Positions 1 through 8,790 of a stretch of DNA of 64,000 nucleotides are shown piece after piece. This stretch comes from Halobacteroides halobius DSM 5150. Its GTDB lineage: Bacteria; Bacillota; Halanaerobiia; Halobacteroidales; Halobacteroidaceae. Under the pieces are notes generated by a model that saw only the letters and a list, made by a program, of their open reading frames with translations, searched no databases and had not been told where the DNA came from. The stretch's first letter is position 1; every line of letters starts with the position of its first letter. Position numbers and translations under genes: made by a program. The stretch spans positions 1,178,001 through 1,242,000 of the forward strand of contig NC_019978.1 in NCBI RefSeq assembly GCF_000328625.1. Reading direction: 5' to 3'.

Positions 1-258
1 GCAAGTAAAGTTAAGAGTCGGATTAATGCTATAATAGATGATGTTGACGCTATTGCTTTAGCATCTTGTATAAAATTAGGGACGCCAATAGGTTATCCAT
101 GTCCCCATGTAGCAACTATAGAAGAAAGTATCAATCAAGTGGATAATAAAGTTATATTTTTTGACTGGACTCATTCTAGTAAGTGGTTAGAAATACTATG
201 GGGGCGGGTTAAGAGTAATAATTTAGATAAAATTTTTAAAAAAGGAATGAAAGTATAA
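1..258 (+). CDS. CGGC-domain protein, 3' part only
   Basis: The reading frame is open from the first base of the window to TAA at 256-258, giving 85 residues. It matches the C-terminal half of CGGC-domain proteins: it has ALASCIKLG and YPCPHVATIEESI, equivalent to ALSSCIVN and NCPYTAAIKDSL in the next gene. The N-terminal half with the CGGC motif lies outside the window. Its stop overlaps the ATG of the next gene by one base (TAATG), so the two paralogues are translationally coupled. The family is thought to bind metal through its cysteines; the function is not established. The tail after the domain (about 25 basic residues) is longer than in the neighbour. Confidence 0.75.
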   Translation, partial: ASKVKSRINAIIDDVDAIALASCIKLGTPIGYPCPHVATIEESINQVDNKVIFFDWTHSSKWLEILWGRVKSNNLDKIFKKGMKV

Positions 259-578
259 TGAAATTAGGGTTAATTCGTTGTTTTAATAAAGAAAATCAGT
301 GTGGAACAATAAACTGTCTAGAGACTATTAAAGAGCGAAAAAGTGAGTTAGAAAATGTGGTTAAAGTAAAGTTAGTAGGAATAACTACTTGTGGAGGATG
401 CTCAGGAAAAAAGATTGGTTTAAGGGCCAAGCAAATGTTACAAGATGGAGCTGATAAGATAGCTTTATCTTCTTGTATTGTTAATACAGAATCTTCAGAC
501 TTTAATTGTCCTTATACAGCAGCTATTAAAGATTCGCTTGCTCAAGTTGTAGGTGAGGAGCAGATAATTTATTTGTAA
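258..578 (+). CDS. CGGC-domain protein (putative metal-binding)
   Basis: A 106-residue protein, close to the usual length for a CGGC-domain protein. The motif TTCGGCSGKK is near residue 44, followed by SSCIVN and NCPYT, so five cysteines sit in positions typical of the family. No signal peptide or membrane segment is visible. The ATG overlaps the stop of the upstream paralogue; AAAGGA about 11 bases upstream is a weak ribosome site, which fits coupling. The family is found in anaerobes and presumed to bind a metal or Fe-S centre; no reaction is known, so the call is by family only. Confidence 0.8.
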   Translation: MKLGLIRCFNKENQCGTINCLETIKERKSELENVVKVKLVGITTCGGCSGKKIGLRAKQMLQDGADKIALSSCIVNTESSDFNCPYTAAIKDSLAQVVGEEQIIYL

Positions 579-581
579 ATA

Positions 582-593
582 GTGGTATACCAC
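582..593. promoter_or_regulatory. 12-bp perfect palindrome GTGGTATACCAC
   Basis: A perfect palindrome centred on GTATAC lies just after the CGGC gene and about 180 bases before the oxidoreductase operon. GTATAC-centred palindromes are typical of GntR-family operators (known for the family). It is followed by A residues, not T, so it is not a terminator for the upstream gene. No GntR gene is in the window; the assignment is inference. Confidence 0.35.
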
Positions 594-639
594 AAAAAAA
601 TACTTAATTAATAAGCTATAGTTTCTTTTAAATGGTTGC

Positions 640-718
640 TTTTGTGATAAACACACAAAAAAAGCGTTAAAACTTATTTCGTGAAGATAAAGACAAACTT
701 CTAATTGAGAGATATAAT
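640..718 (+). promoter_or_regulatory. Promoter with upstream inverted repeat for the 0.8-10.5 kb operon
   Basis: A -10 TATAAT at 713-718 has AAGACA at 690-695 as a -35, with 17 bases between them. Upstream, TTTTGTG (640-646) and CACAAAA (654-660) form a 7-7-7 inverted repeat. TTGTG/CACAA arms resemble Rex or Crp/Fnr-type sites, but the spacing is one base shorter than the Rex consensus. A redox-responsive regulator would suit the Fe-S/FAD enzyme encoded downstream; this is inference. Confidence 0.5.
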
Positions 719-774
719 AATACTAACAAGTAATATTGTGAAAATTATATCTTATAGAAAGGAAGTGTTTTATC

Positions 775-3294
775 TTGTTATCAGAAGAAGTAGTAAGCAA
801 GATGAATGAAGTTATTGATGATTGTATGGGAGATGCTCCACCTGCTTGTGTAGCAACTTGTCCTTTACATATTGATGCTAAAGGATATGTTGATCTAATT
901 GGAAAAGGAGAGTATAAGCAAGCTCTTGAATTAATTAGAGACACAACACCTTTTCCAGGAATTTTAGGTCGAGTTTGTGCTCATCCTTGTGAAGAAGAGT
1001 GCAAGCGACAAGATGTGGAGGCGGCTTTATCAATTAAAAATTTAAAAAGATTTGTTGCAGATCATGATAATCCAAGCAATTGGGATTTAACTACTGCTGC
1101 TAAGACAGGGAAAAGTGTAGCAGTTATTGGTGCTGGTCCAGCTGGTGCTTTGGCAGCTTATGACTTACGTAAGAGTGGTCACCAGGTAACTATTTATGAA
1201 AAGCTACCAGTAGTTGGTGGGATGTTACGAGTCGGTATTCCAGCTTATAGACTACCACATGAAGTAATTGACCAAGAGTATAGTATTTTAGAAGACTTAG
1301 GGGTTGAGATTAAATTAAATACTGAAGTAGGTGTAGATCTACCTTTTGAAAAATTAGAAGCAGATTATGATGCAGTATTTATAGCGATTGGTGCTCATGA
1401 GAGTATTATGCTTCCTTTAGATGGTGCTGATTTAGATGGTGTTAAGCCAGGTGTTGATTTACTAAAAAAGGCTGGCTTAGAAAATTATGATGAAATAGAT
1501 TTAGGTGAGAAAGTGACTGTTATTGGTGGCGGTAATGTAGCTATGGATGTAGCTCGAACTGCTTGGAGAACAGGAGCTAAAGAGGTAGAAATAGTTTGTT
1601 TAGAACAAAGAGAAGAAATGCCAGCCCACGAATGGGAAGTTATAGATGCAGAAGAAGAAGGTATTGAAGTGCATTGTGGTTGGGGACCAGAAAAGATTAA
1701 TGGTGATGATAAAGTTGAATCTATCACATTTAAGAAATGTGTTTCTGTTTTTGATGATGATGGTAATTTTAATCCAACTTATGATCAAGATAATTTAAAA
1801 GAGATTAAAACTGATAATGTAATCTTTGCTATTGGTCAGAGTGCTCAATCTGAATTTTTAGAAGAATCTGCTATTGAATTGAATCGTGGTGGTAAAGTTG
1901 ATACTGAGGCTATTACTTTGCAAACAGATAAGGAGCATGTATTTGCTGGTGGAGATGTTGCTGGTAGGCCATTACTAGCTATTGAGGCTATGGCTCATGG
2001 TAGAAAAGCAGCTATATCCATTGATCGTTACTTAAAGAGCCAAAATCTTTACGAAGATAGAGAGAATGAAGGTAGTTATGAAACTTGGTTAGATAAAGAG
2101 GTAGATCAGCCCCGTAAAGAACGAGTTAAGATGGAGATGTTGCCTATAGAAGAGCGAAAAGGTAACTTTAAGGAAGTAGAGTTAGGTTTTGATGAAGCAA
2201 AGGCTCAACGTGAAGCAGATCGTTGTTTACAATGTGAATGTAAAGATTGTGTTGGTGAATGTGAATTCTTAGATGACTATTGTGAACACCCTAAAGAATT
2301 AATGCAGAAGTTACTAGATAATCCTGAAGATAATATAGATATGTCTTATTTCTGTAATTTATGTGATACTTGTACAGTTTATTGTCCCAATGAATTTGAA
2401 TTAGCTGATATCTTCTTACAGATTAGACGAGAGTTAGTTAGACAAGGAGCAGGGCCCCTTGAAGGTCACAACCCTGTTACTAAATTCCACCAACCGTTAG
2501 GTTTTTCTAGTTTCTTTACGACAAAACTTAATGATAAGCAAGCTGGTGAGACCAAGAGAGTATTCTTCCCAGGCTGTAGTTTATCATCTTATGCACCGGA
2601 TGTTGTACAGGAGACATACCAGTACTTACAAGATAATTTACCAGGGACTGGATTTGTTTTAAAGTGTTGTGGTGCACCGACTAATATGGTAGGTCAAGAG
2701 GATAAATTTGAAAATAGATTTCAAGATTTAATTGCTGATGTACGAGCGTTAGGAGCAGATGAAATAATTACTGCTTGTCCAGATTGTACGCATAATATTA
2801 TTGATCATAAACCAGATGATATTAAGGTTACTCCATTATATGAAGTATTAGATGAGATTGGAATCCCTAAAGAACGTAAGGGGGTAGCTGAAGGTAAGAC
2901 AATTGCTATTCATGATTCTTGTACAGCACGTCACTTCCCTAAAATTCACGAGAGTGTAAGAAATATTGCTCAAGATTTAGGGTTAGAAATTGATGAGTTT
3001 GAACATAATCGTGAGGATACTCGTTGTTGTGGTTTTGGTGGTATGGTACTGTTAGCTAATCAAGATTTATCAACTGATGTAATGGCTAGAAGAGCTAGTC
3101 AGACTGATAGAGAAGTTGTAACTTATTGTGCTGCTTGTCGAGAATCTATGGCAATGGTTGATAAACCAGCCTATCATTTACTTGAATTTATCTTTAGAGA
3201 TAATTGGAAAGCAGGAGCCAAAGGACTTGATAATCCACTTCAGCAGTGGTTTAAACGTTGGAGAGCTAAAAGAAAGGCTAAAAAAGTTAAGTAA
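775..3294 (+). CDS. FAD/NAD(P)H oxidoreductase fused to a CCG-domain (HdrD/GlpC-like) Fe-S module
   Basis: 839 residues. Residues 1-110 are the GltD-type Fe-S domain (CVATCPL, CAHPCEEEC). A dinucleotide fold starts near 114 (GAGPAG) and a second near 247 (GGGNVAMD); AGGDVAGRP near 391 closes the FAD domain. Two further Fe-S clusters follow (CLQCECKDC near 484, CNLCDTCTVYC near 527). Two CCG domains end the protein (PGCS/KCCG near 599-631; CCGFGG near 750, CAAC near 785), as in heterodisulfide reductase HdrD and GlpC. The fusion predicts NAD(P)H oxidation coupled to a disulfide or quinone-like acceptor in the cytoplasm; the substrate is unknown. The start is TTG, 9 bases after AAAGGAAG. It is the first gene of the operon. 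Confidence 0.85.
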   Translation: MLSEEVVSKMNEVIDDCMGDAPPACVATCPLHIDAKGYVDLIGKGEYKQALELIRDTTPFPGILGRVCAHPCEEECKRQDVEAALSIKNLKRFVADHDNPSNWDLTTAAKTGKSVAVIGAGPAGALAAYDLRKSGHQVTIYEKLPVVGGMLRVGIPAYRLPHEVIDQEYSILEDLGVEIKLNTEVGVDLPFEKLEADYDAVFIAIGAHESIMLPLDGADLDGVKPGVDLLKKAGLENYDEIDLGEKVTVIGGGNVAMDVARTAWRTGAKEVEIVCLEQREEMPAHEWEVIDAEEEGIEVHCGWGPEKINGDDKVESITFKKCVSVFDDDGNFNPTYDQDNLKEIKTDNVIFAIGQSAQSEFLEESAIELNRGGKVDTEAITLQTDKEHVFAGGDVAGRPLLAIEAMAHGRKAAISIDRYLKSQNLYEDRENEGSYETWLDKEVDQPRKERVKMEMLPIEERKGNFKEVELGFDEAKAQREADRCLQCECKDCVGECEFLDDYCEHPKELMQKLLDNPEDNIDMSYFCNLCDTCTVYCPNEFELADIFLQIRRELVRQGAGPLEGHNPVTKFHQPLGFSSFFTTKLNDKQAGETKRVFFPGCSLSSYAPDVVQETYQYLQDNLPGTGFVLKCCGAPTNMVGQEDKFENRFQDLIADVRALGADEIITACPDCTHNIIDHKPDDIKVTPLYEVLDEIGIPKERKGVAEGKTIAIHDSCTARHFPKIHESVRNIAQDLGLEIDEFEHNREDTRCCGFGGMVLLANQDLSTDVMARRASQTDREVVTYCAACRESMAMVDKPAYHLLEFIFRDNWKAGAKGLDNPLQQWFKRWRAKRKAKKVK

Positions 3295-3318
3295 TTAATA
3301 TATAGGGAGGTTATAAAG

Positions 3319-4056
3319 ATGAGTGAAGAAGTAAAGGTGCAAGAGAAGAAAAAAGGTAATTGGAAAAAAGTAGCTGTATTTGTTGCAGTGATTGCGGCTG
3401 TTATTTTGGTTATTAATCAGCTGGGGTATATGAAGTATTTTAAGAACCCTCAACTGTTAAAATCAGCTATAGATGGATTAGGCTTTTGGGGACCTGTTGT
3501 ATTTATTTTAATGTGGATTGCATCGGCTATTTTCTTACTACCAGGTGGTGCTTTAGGATTAGTAGGTGGTTTGCTTTTTGGCCCTTGGATGGGAACATTA
3601 TATACTATTTTTGGAGCAACTATAGGAGCAGTTTGTGCCTTTTTAGCAGGTAAGTATGTAGCTCGTGATATGGTTAAGGGTATGGTAGAGAATAATCCTA
3701 AATTACAAAAGATTGATCAAGGGGTTGAAGAAGAAGGTTGGCGTTTTTTAATGTTAACGCGGCTAGTACCTATTTTCCCATATAATGTTCAAAATTATGT
3801 TTATGCTTTAACAAGTATTGATTTACTTTCTTATACAGTAGCTACATTTGTATTTATGTTACCAGGTTGTCTAGCTTTTTCTTTTGCCGGAGGAGCAGTT
3901 AGTTCTGGTGGCAGTCCAGTCAAAATTATTATGTATTTAGCAGTAGCAGGTGTAGTATTATTTGGTATTTCTTTAATTCCTAAATGGCTTAAGAAAAAGC
4001 GTGGTGGAGATGTACTAGAAGATTTAGAAGATGAAGAAGAGACGGAGGGTGTGTAA
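3319..4056 (+). CDS. TVP38/TMEM64 (VTT domain) membrane protein
   Basis: 245 residues. It has an N-terminal membrane segment (about 18-35) and then the VTT (DedA-like) core, with PGGALGLVGGLLFGPW near 84 and RLVPIFPYNVQNY near 148. It ends in an acidic, charged tail. VTT proteins are linked to lipid scrambling or membrane homeostasis; the substrate here is unknown. It follows the oxidoreductase by 24 bases with an AGGGAGGT ribosome site, and its stop overlaps the next ATG. E. coli has TVP38 proteins (YdjX, YdjZ) next to the YnjBCD ABC system, so this pairing is conserved across phyla. Confidence 0.85.
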   Translation: MSEEVKVQEKKKGNWKKVAVFVAVIAAVILVINQLGYMKYFKNPQLLKSAIDGLGFWGPVVFILMWIASAIFLLPGGALGLVGGLLFGPWMGTLYTIFGATIGAVCAFLAGKYVARDMVKGMVENNPKLQKIDQGVEEEGWRFLMLTRLVPIFPYNVQNYVYALTSIDLLSYTVATFVFMLPGCLAFSFAGGAVSSGGSPVKIIMYLAVAGVVLFGISLIPKWLKKKRGGDVLEDLEDEEETEGV

Positions 4057-5318
4057 TGTTAAAGCAGAAAAATATTGCTGTGATTTTAACTACTAGTTTA
4101 TTATTTATTTTTTCAGTCACAGCTGGAGCTTGGTGGATCTTTGGTGAAGAAGAAACTAAGCAAGAAAAGGTATCACAAAAAGATTGGTCAAAAATAGTTC
4201 AGTTAGCTCAAGGATCAACAGTTAATTTTTATATGTGGGGCGGTAGTCGAACTATAAACCACTGGGTTGATTCTATTGTAGCAACAAGATTAAAAGAAAA
4301 GTATAATATTAATTTAAATCGAGTCCCAATGGGGCCTGATGATTATTTAAATAAATTACTAACAGAAAAACAGGTAGGAAAAGAAGAGGGAAGCATTGAT
4401 TTACTATGGATTAATGGTGAAAACTTTAAAACAGCTATGAAACAAGATTTATTATGGGGACCATTTGTTAATAAGCTGCCTAATTATCATAAGTATATAG
4501 ATACAACAGCTGAGACTAATAAAACTGATTTTGGTTTTCCAACCCAGGGATACGAAGCACCTTATAGTAGAGCACAATTCGTATTTGTATATGATAAAGC
4601 TAAAACAGATTATCCGACTAATTTTGACCAGTTAATTAGCTGGATTAAAGAACATCCTGGGAAATTTACCTATCCTGCTCCACCAGATTTTACTGGTAGT
4701 GCTTTTGTACGCCACGTAATTTATCGGGTGACAGGTGGATATAAGCAATACTATGATATGCCAATTGAAAAGGTAAGAAAAAAAATCAAACCAGCTCTTA
4801 ATTTATTAGCTGAACTAGAACCATATTTATGGCGTCAGGGAGAGACATATCCAGCTACTATAGCTCAGTTAGATAATATGTTTGCGGATGGGGAAGTTTT
4901 GATGAGTATGGGCTATGACCCTAGTAAAGCAACACGGCAGATCATTAAGGGAAAATATCCTGATTCTGCTAGAACTTTTGTGTTAGAGAAAGGAACAATA
5001 TCTAATACCAACTTTTTAGCTATACCATTTAATGCCCCCAATAAGAGTGGAGCTTTAGTTACAGTAAATTATTTAGAGAGTTTTGCAGCTCAACTTTCTA
5101 AGTATAGACCAAAAAACTGGGGAGCTTTGCCAGTCTTTGATTATGATAAGTTAAGTAAGGGCCAACAAGAAAAATTAGATAATATAAAAGTAGGGCGGGC
5201 TACTTTATCACAAAAGGTTTTATCTACCCATAGTGTACCTGAGTTACCAGCCCATTTAGTTCCAGTTATTGAAGAAGAATGGCAAAAGATAGTAGGTATA
5301 AATAGTGAAGCTAAATAA
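4056..5318 (+). CDS. ABC transporter substrate-binding protein, YnjB-like
   Basis: 420 residues. A hydrophobic N-terminal segment (about 7-28) is an export signal or membrane anchor. It lacks a lipobox cysteine, so it is probably held as an uncleaved anchor or released. The body is a periplasmic-binding fold of the extracellular solute-binding type 1 class, with FYMWGGSRTINHWVD and the YnjB-like LLWINGENFKTA. The ATG overlaps the upstream stop (TAATG). It is followed by two permeases and an ATPase, making a complete importer resembling E. coli YnjBCD. The ligand of YnjB is unknown and nothing here identifies it. Confidence 0.85.
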   Translation: MLKQKNIAVILTTSLLFIFSVTAGAWWIFGEEETKQEKVSQKDWSKIVQLAQGSTVNFYMWGGSRTINHWVDSIVATRLKEKYNINLNRVPMGPDDYLNKLLTEKQVGKEEGSIDLLWINGENFKTAMKQDLLWGPFVNKLPNYHKYIDTTAETNKTDFGFPTQGYEAPYSRAQFVFVYDKAKTDYPTNFDQLISWIKEHPGKFTYPAPPDFTGSAFVRHVIYRVTGGYKQYYDMPIEKVRKKIKPALNLLAELEPYLWRQGETYPATIAQLDNMFADGEVLMSMGYDPSKATRQIIKGKYPDSARTFVLEKGTISNTNFLAIPFNAPNKSGALVTVNYLESFAAQLSKYRPKNWGALPVFDYDKLSKGQQEKLDNIKVGRATLSQKVLSTHSVPELPAHLVPVIEEEWQKIVGINSEAK

Positions 5319-6171
5319 TTATTCATTTTGGAAACCATATATTTTATTATTTCCAGCCTTGACTATTTTAGTTGGTTTATTTTTAGGTGGAGTAACCTTA
5401 GCTTTGGCCCAAAGCTTTGGTTACTTTCCACTTTTAGGTCTTAATAATTTTACTTTAAAGTATTACATTAAAGTGTTATCTAGCCCAGAGTTTTTAGATG
5501 CTTTACAGTATAGTTTATATATATCTTTTATGTCGTCAGTTATAGCTGTAGTCTTAGGCGTTTTTTTAGCTTATCAGTTAGTTAAATTACCTAAAGAGCA
5601 TAAGTTAGTGCGGCTTATTTATAAGTTACCTATTATTGTACCTCATATTGTTGCTTCTTTATTGGTTTTTTTATTTTTTACTCAAAGTGGATTAGTATCT
5701 CGTTTATTATATAAATTAGATTTAATAGAGCAGTTGAAGTCTTTTCCTGCTTTAGTTTTTGATTCGTGGGGGATGGGGATTATACTAGTTTATTTATGGA
5801 AAGAGATACCATTTGTTGCTTTGGTAACTTATACAGTCTTAAAGCATATTAATAACTCTTTTAGTCAGGTAGCTGCTAATTTAGGGGCCAATCGCCACCA
5901 GATATTTTGGAATATTTATTTTCCCTTATCATTGCCTAGTATTGGTTCAGCATTTATTATTGTATTTGCTTTTTCTTTTGGTGCTTTTGAAATTCCTTAT
6001 TTATTAGGGCCAACCTATCCTAAAACACTACCTGTTATGGCTTATCAAAGTTATATTAGTTCTGATTTGAGTCAACGTCCGATTGCTATGGTAATTGCTA
6101 TTACATTAACTGTTATTTGCTTTGGATTAATTTATATTTATAAAAAATTATTAGATTTAATACTATGTTAA
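5305..6171 (+). CDS. ABC transporter permease, YnjC N-terminal-half-like
   Basis: 288 residues with about six membrane segments. The EAA loop with the ATPase-contact motif lies around residues 190-215 (QVAANLGANRHQIFWNIYFP). It starts at GTG 5305, inside the end of the binding-protein gene (14-base overlap). Only a weak TAGGT ribosome site lies about 8 bases upstream, so translation is probably coupled. In E. coli, YnjC is one long chain with two such halves; here the halves are separate genes. Confidence 0.85.
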   Translation: MKLNNYSFWKPYILLFPALTILVGLFLGGVTLALAQSFGYFPLLGLNNFTLKYYIKVLSSPEFLDALQYSLYISFMSSVIAVVLGVFLAYQLVKLPKEHKLVRLIYKLPIIVPHIVASLLVFLFFTQSGLVSRLLYKLDLIEQLKSFPALVFDSWGMGIILVYLWKEIPFVALVTYTVLKHINNSFSQVAANLGANRHQIFWNIYFPLSLPSIGSAFIIVFAFSFGAFEIPYLLGPTYPKTLPVMAYQSYISSDLSQRPIAMVIAITLTVICFGLIYIYKKLLDLILC

Positions 6172-6186
6172 AAGGAGGGATGAAGG

Positions 6187-6996
6187 ATTAAAAATGGAAT
6201 TAAAGTAATTAGGTATAGTAGTGTATATGCTTTAGTATTTATTTTAATTATACCCTTAATTATCTTAAGTTTATGGTCTATTACTAATAGTTGGTCTTGG
6301 CCTCATTTAATACCACAGAATTTTAGTTTAGAAGGGTGGCAGTATTTTCTTAATCCAGTTAATGAAGCTTTTGCGGCTTTAAAGATTAGTTTTATAATTG
6401 GAATAGCTGTTACTATTGCGGCCTTAGTGATTAGTATTCCTGCTGGTAAAGCATTAGGATTATATGACTTTGCAGGAAAAGAACTGATTAAATTATTAGT
6501 ATTAGCACCAATTATTATACCTCCTTTAGCAGTTACAATGGGGATTCATATTAATTTTATTAAATTTGGTTTAAGTGATAGACTGTTAGGAGTTATTATT
6601 GTTCATTTAATCCCCACTATTCCTTATTCAATTCGGATTTTAACCCATGTTTTTGAGGCTTTAGGGGACAAACTAGAGGCTCAAGCCCGAGTATTAGGAG
6701 CTAGTGGTTGGCAGACTTTTATTCATATTACACTACCTTTAATTTATCCTGGTATTTTTTCTGCCGGGATAATGGTCTTTATAATTTCTTTTAGTCAGTA
6801 TTTTTTAACATTCTTAATTGGAGGTGGCCAAGTAGTTAGTTTTCCTATGGTTTTATTTCCACTAGTTAGGAGTGGTGATAGGATGTTAGCTGCTGTTTAT
6901 AGTGTAGTATTTATAGTAGCTGCTTTAGTATTTACTCTAGTAATGGAGCGTTTATTTAAAGATGAAGAGAGAACAAATGATCACTTTTATCTGTAA
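6187..6996 (+). CDS. ABC transporter permease, second YnjC half, with AUU start
   Basis: 269 residues if read from ATT 6187. The frame holds no ATG, GTG or TTG between the stop at 6181-6183 and GTG 6427. Starting at 6427 would delete the first membrane segment (VYALVFILIIPLIILSLW) and about 80 residues of normal permease sequence. A strong site, AAAGGAGGG, ends so that GGAGG (6174-6178) lies exactly 8 bases before ATT. Two out-of-frame ATGs nearby hit stops after 3-4 codons. The EAA loop is intact (EAQARVLGASGWQTFIHITLP). The alternative is a one-base frameshift near the start. Confidence 0.8.
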   Translation: MKNGIKVIRYSSVYALVFILIIPLIILSLWSITNSWSWPHLIPQNFSLEGWQYFLNPVNEAFAALKISFIIGIAVTIAALVISIPAGKALGLYDFAGKELIKLLVLAPIIIPPLAVTMGIHINFIKFGLSDRLLGVIIVHLIPTIPYSIRILTHVFEALGDKLEAQARVLGASGWQTFIHITLPLIYPGIFSAGIMVFIISFSQYFLTFLIGGGQVVSFPMVLFPLVRSGDRMLAAVYSVVFIVAALVFTLVMERLFKDEERTNDHFYL

Positions 6997-7023
6997 TGAT
7001 ATAAATTAGTAAGGAGATCGATA

Positions 7024-8052
7024 ATGGTAGAAATCAAATTAAATAATTTAACGAAGAGTTTTGCAGATGAAGTAGTAATTGATGGATTAGATTTGACTAT
7101 TAATTCGGGAGAGATAACTGCTTTACTTGGCCCGTCAGGATGTGGGAAGACAACAACCTTAAAGATAATAGCTGGTTTATTAGCTCCAAATCAAGGTGAT
7201 TTATTATTTAATCAAGAGTCGGTAATAGATATTCCAACTGAATCACGAGAAGCAGTCTTAGTCTTTCAGAATTATTTATTATTTCCTCATTTGAATGTAG
7301 CTGAGAATATTGCTTTTGGTTTAAAGATGCGTCATGTTTCTGATCAAAAGCAGCAAGTACGGGTTAAAGAACTGTTAGATTTAGTTAATCTAACGGGGTA
7401 TGAGCAGCACTCACCTGCTGAATTATCGGGGGGCCAAAGGCAAAGGGTTGCTTTAGCTAGAGCTTTAGCTATCAATCCCGAAGTTTTATTATTAGATGAA
7501 CCGCTTAGTAATTTAGATGCTAATTTACGTGGTGAAATGCAAGATTTAATTAGAAAGATTCATCTAAAAGAAGAAATGACTATTGTATTTGTAACTCATG
7601 ATCGAGAAGAAGCAATGTTAATGGCAGATAAAATTGCAGTGATGAACCAAGGTCAGATTGAGCAGGTTGGTAGTCCTGAAGAATTATACAAACAACCTGT
7701 AACTAAATTTGTGGCTGATTTCTTTGGTACAGCTAATTATTTAAGTGGAAGATTGACTAAGGAGTCTTTTTCTTTTTCAGATGGAGAAGTAGCTATTGAT
7801 AATAAGTTAGCTCCTAGAGAAGAAATAGAAGCTATGTTAAGGCCTGAATTTATTAAATTAACTGCTAAAGAAGAAGCAAAGTTGACAGGAACTATTATAA
7901 ATAAAAGGTTTGTAGGAGAACGTATTTTATACCAAGTAGATATCGGGAAGCAAAATCTAGCAGTAACTATTTTACCTCCGGCTAGATTTAATGTAGGAGA
8001 TAAGGTTGGTTTAAAGATTGATCTAGATAATATGTGGTTTATGGAGGGGTAG
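7024..8052 (+). CDS. ABC transporter ATPase, YnjD/PotA-like
   Basis: 342 residues. Walker A is GPSGCGKTT near 39, the signature LSGGQRQR near 138 and Walker B LLLDEP near 158, with the H-loop in VTHDREEA. A C-terminal TOBE-like domain (about 240-342) is typical of spermidine, iron and molybdate importers. It begins 27 bases after the second permease with an AAGGAGAT ribosome site and supplies energy for that importer at the inner face of the membrane. The stop is two bases from the next gene, so the transporter and sugar-transferase genes are one transcription unit. Confidence 0.9.
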   Translation: MVEIKLNNLTKSFADEVVIDGLDLTINSGEITALLGPSGCGKTTTLKIIAGLLAPNQGDLLFNQESVIDIPTESREAVLVFQNYLLFPHLNVAENIAFGLKMRHVSDQKQQVRVKELLDLVNLTGYEQHSPAELSGGQRQRVALARALAINPEVLLLDEPLSNLDANLRGEMQDLIRKIHLKEEMTIVFVTHDREEAMLMADKIAVMNQGQIEQVGSPEELYKQPVTKFVADFFGTANYLSGRLTKESFSFSDGEVAIDNKLAPREEIEAMLRPEFIKLTAKEEAKLTGTIINKRFVGERILYQVDIGKQNLAVTILPPARFNVGDKVGLKIDLDNMWFMEG

Positions 8053-8053
8053 A

Positions 8054-8743
8054 ATGAGCAAACTTATTTCTGTGATTATACCTGTTTTAAATGAGGAGAC
8101 TACAATTACTACTACTTTAAAGCAGGTTCATAATTTAACTGGCGCAAAAGAAATTATAGTTGTTGATGGTGGTAGCCAAGATAAAACTGTTGAGTTAGCT
8201 ACTAAACTGGCTGATAAGGTTTGTCAAACTCAAGCTGGACGAGGCCATCAGATGAATGTAGGGGCCAAAGAAGCTAGTGGAGATATTCTTTTCTTTTTAC
8301 ACAGTGATTCTCAGTTAGAAACAGATGCTTTATTAGCTATTGGCGATGCTTTAGAAGATAAAAGAGTAATCGGTGGTTGTTTTAACTTTAAGATAAATGA
8401 TGATGCTTGGCCTCTCAAGTTTATTTCCTGGACTTCTAATTTACGGGCCAAATACCTAAACTTAATCTTTGGTGACCAAGGGATTTTTGTACGGGCTGAT
8501 ATTTTTTCTCAGGTAGGTGGTTATCCAGAGCAAGAACTAATGGAGGATTGGGAGTTTTCTCGGAGGTTAACTAAAACTGAAGGAAAACTTGTCCAGCTGG
8601 AGCCTAAGATCTATACTTCGGCTCGCAGATGGCATGAGTCTGGTATCTGGAAGACTATTTTTTTAATGCATAAGATTAAGTTTCTTTATTTATTAGGAGT
8701 AAAACCATATAAGTTACGAGAGATATATCATGATGCGAGGTAG
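8054..8743 (+). CDS. Family 2 glycosyltransferase, rSAM/selenodomain-associated transferase 2 type
   Basis: 229 residues. GT-A fold: ISVIIPVLNEE at the N terminus, VVDGGSQDKT for nucleotide binding, and FLHSDSQL as the DXD-like motif. FGDQGIFVR, the EDWEFSRR acceptor-side motif and ARRWHESGIW near the C terminus are characteristic of the TIGR04283 family. It has no membrane anchor. Family members are often next to TIGR04282 proteins, as here, and in some organisms next to arsenosugar genes; no radical SAM partner is visible in this window. The sugar donor and acceptor are unknown. Confidence 0.85.
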   Translation: MSKLISVIIPVLNEETTITTTLKQVHNLTGAKEIIVVDGGSQDKTVELATKLADKVCQTQAGRGHQMNVGAKEASGDILFFLHSDSQLETDALLAIGDALEDKRVIGGCFNFKINDDAWPLKFISWTSNLRAKYLNLIFGDQGIFVRADIFSQVGGYPEQELMEDWEFSRRLTKTEGKLVQLEPKIYTSARRWHESGIWKTIFLMHKIKFLYLLGVKPYKLREIYHDAR

Positions 8744-8790
8744 AATCAAACCCTAAATTGTAAACTGGTATAAGTGGGGGAGGTGAGATT

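Noticed and set aside
582-600. Terminator after the CGGC gene
   Set aside because: The palindrome is followed by A residues on the + strand, and no gene reads the other way, so it is better seen as an operator.
1485-1727. Reverse-strand ORFs inside the oxidoreductase, rhs, kdgT and other genes
   Set aside because: They lie entirely within well-supported genes, lack ribosome sites and have low-complexity translations; they are frame shadows.
6427-6996. Starting the second permease at GTG 6427
   Set aside because: It removes the first membrane segment and about 80 residues of good permease sequence, and there is no ribosome site before it, whereas GGAGG-N8-ATT lies upstream.
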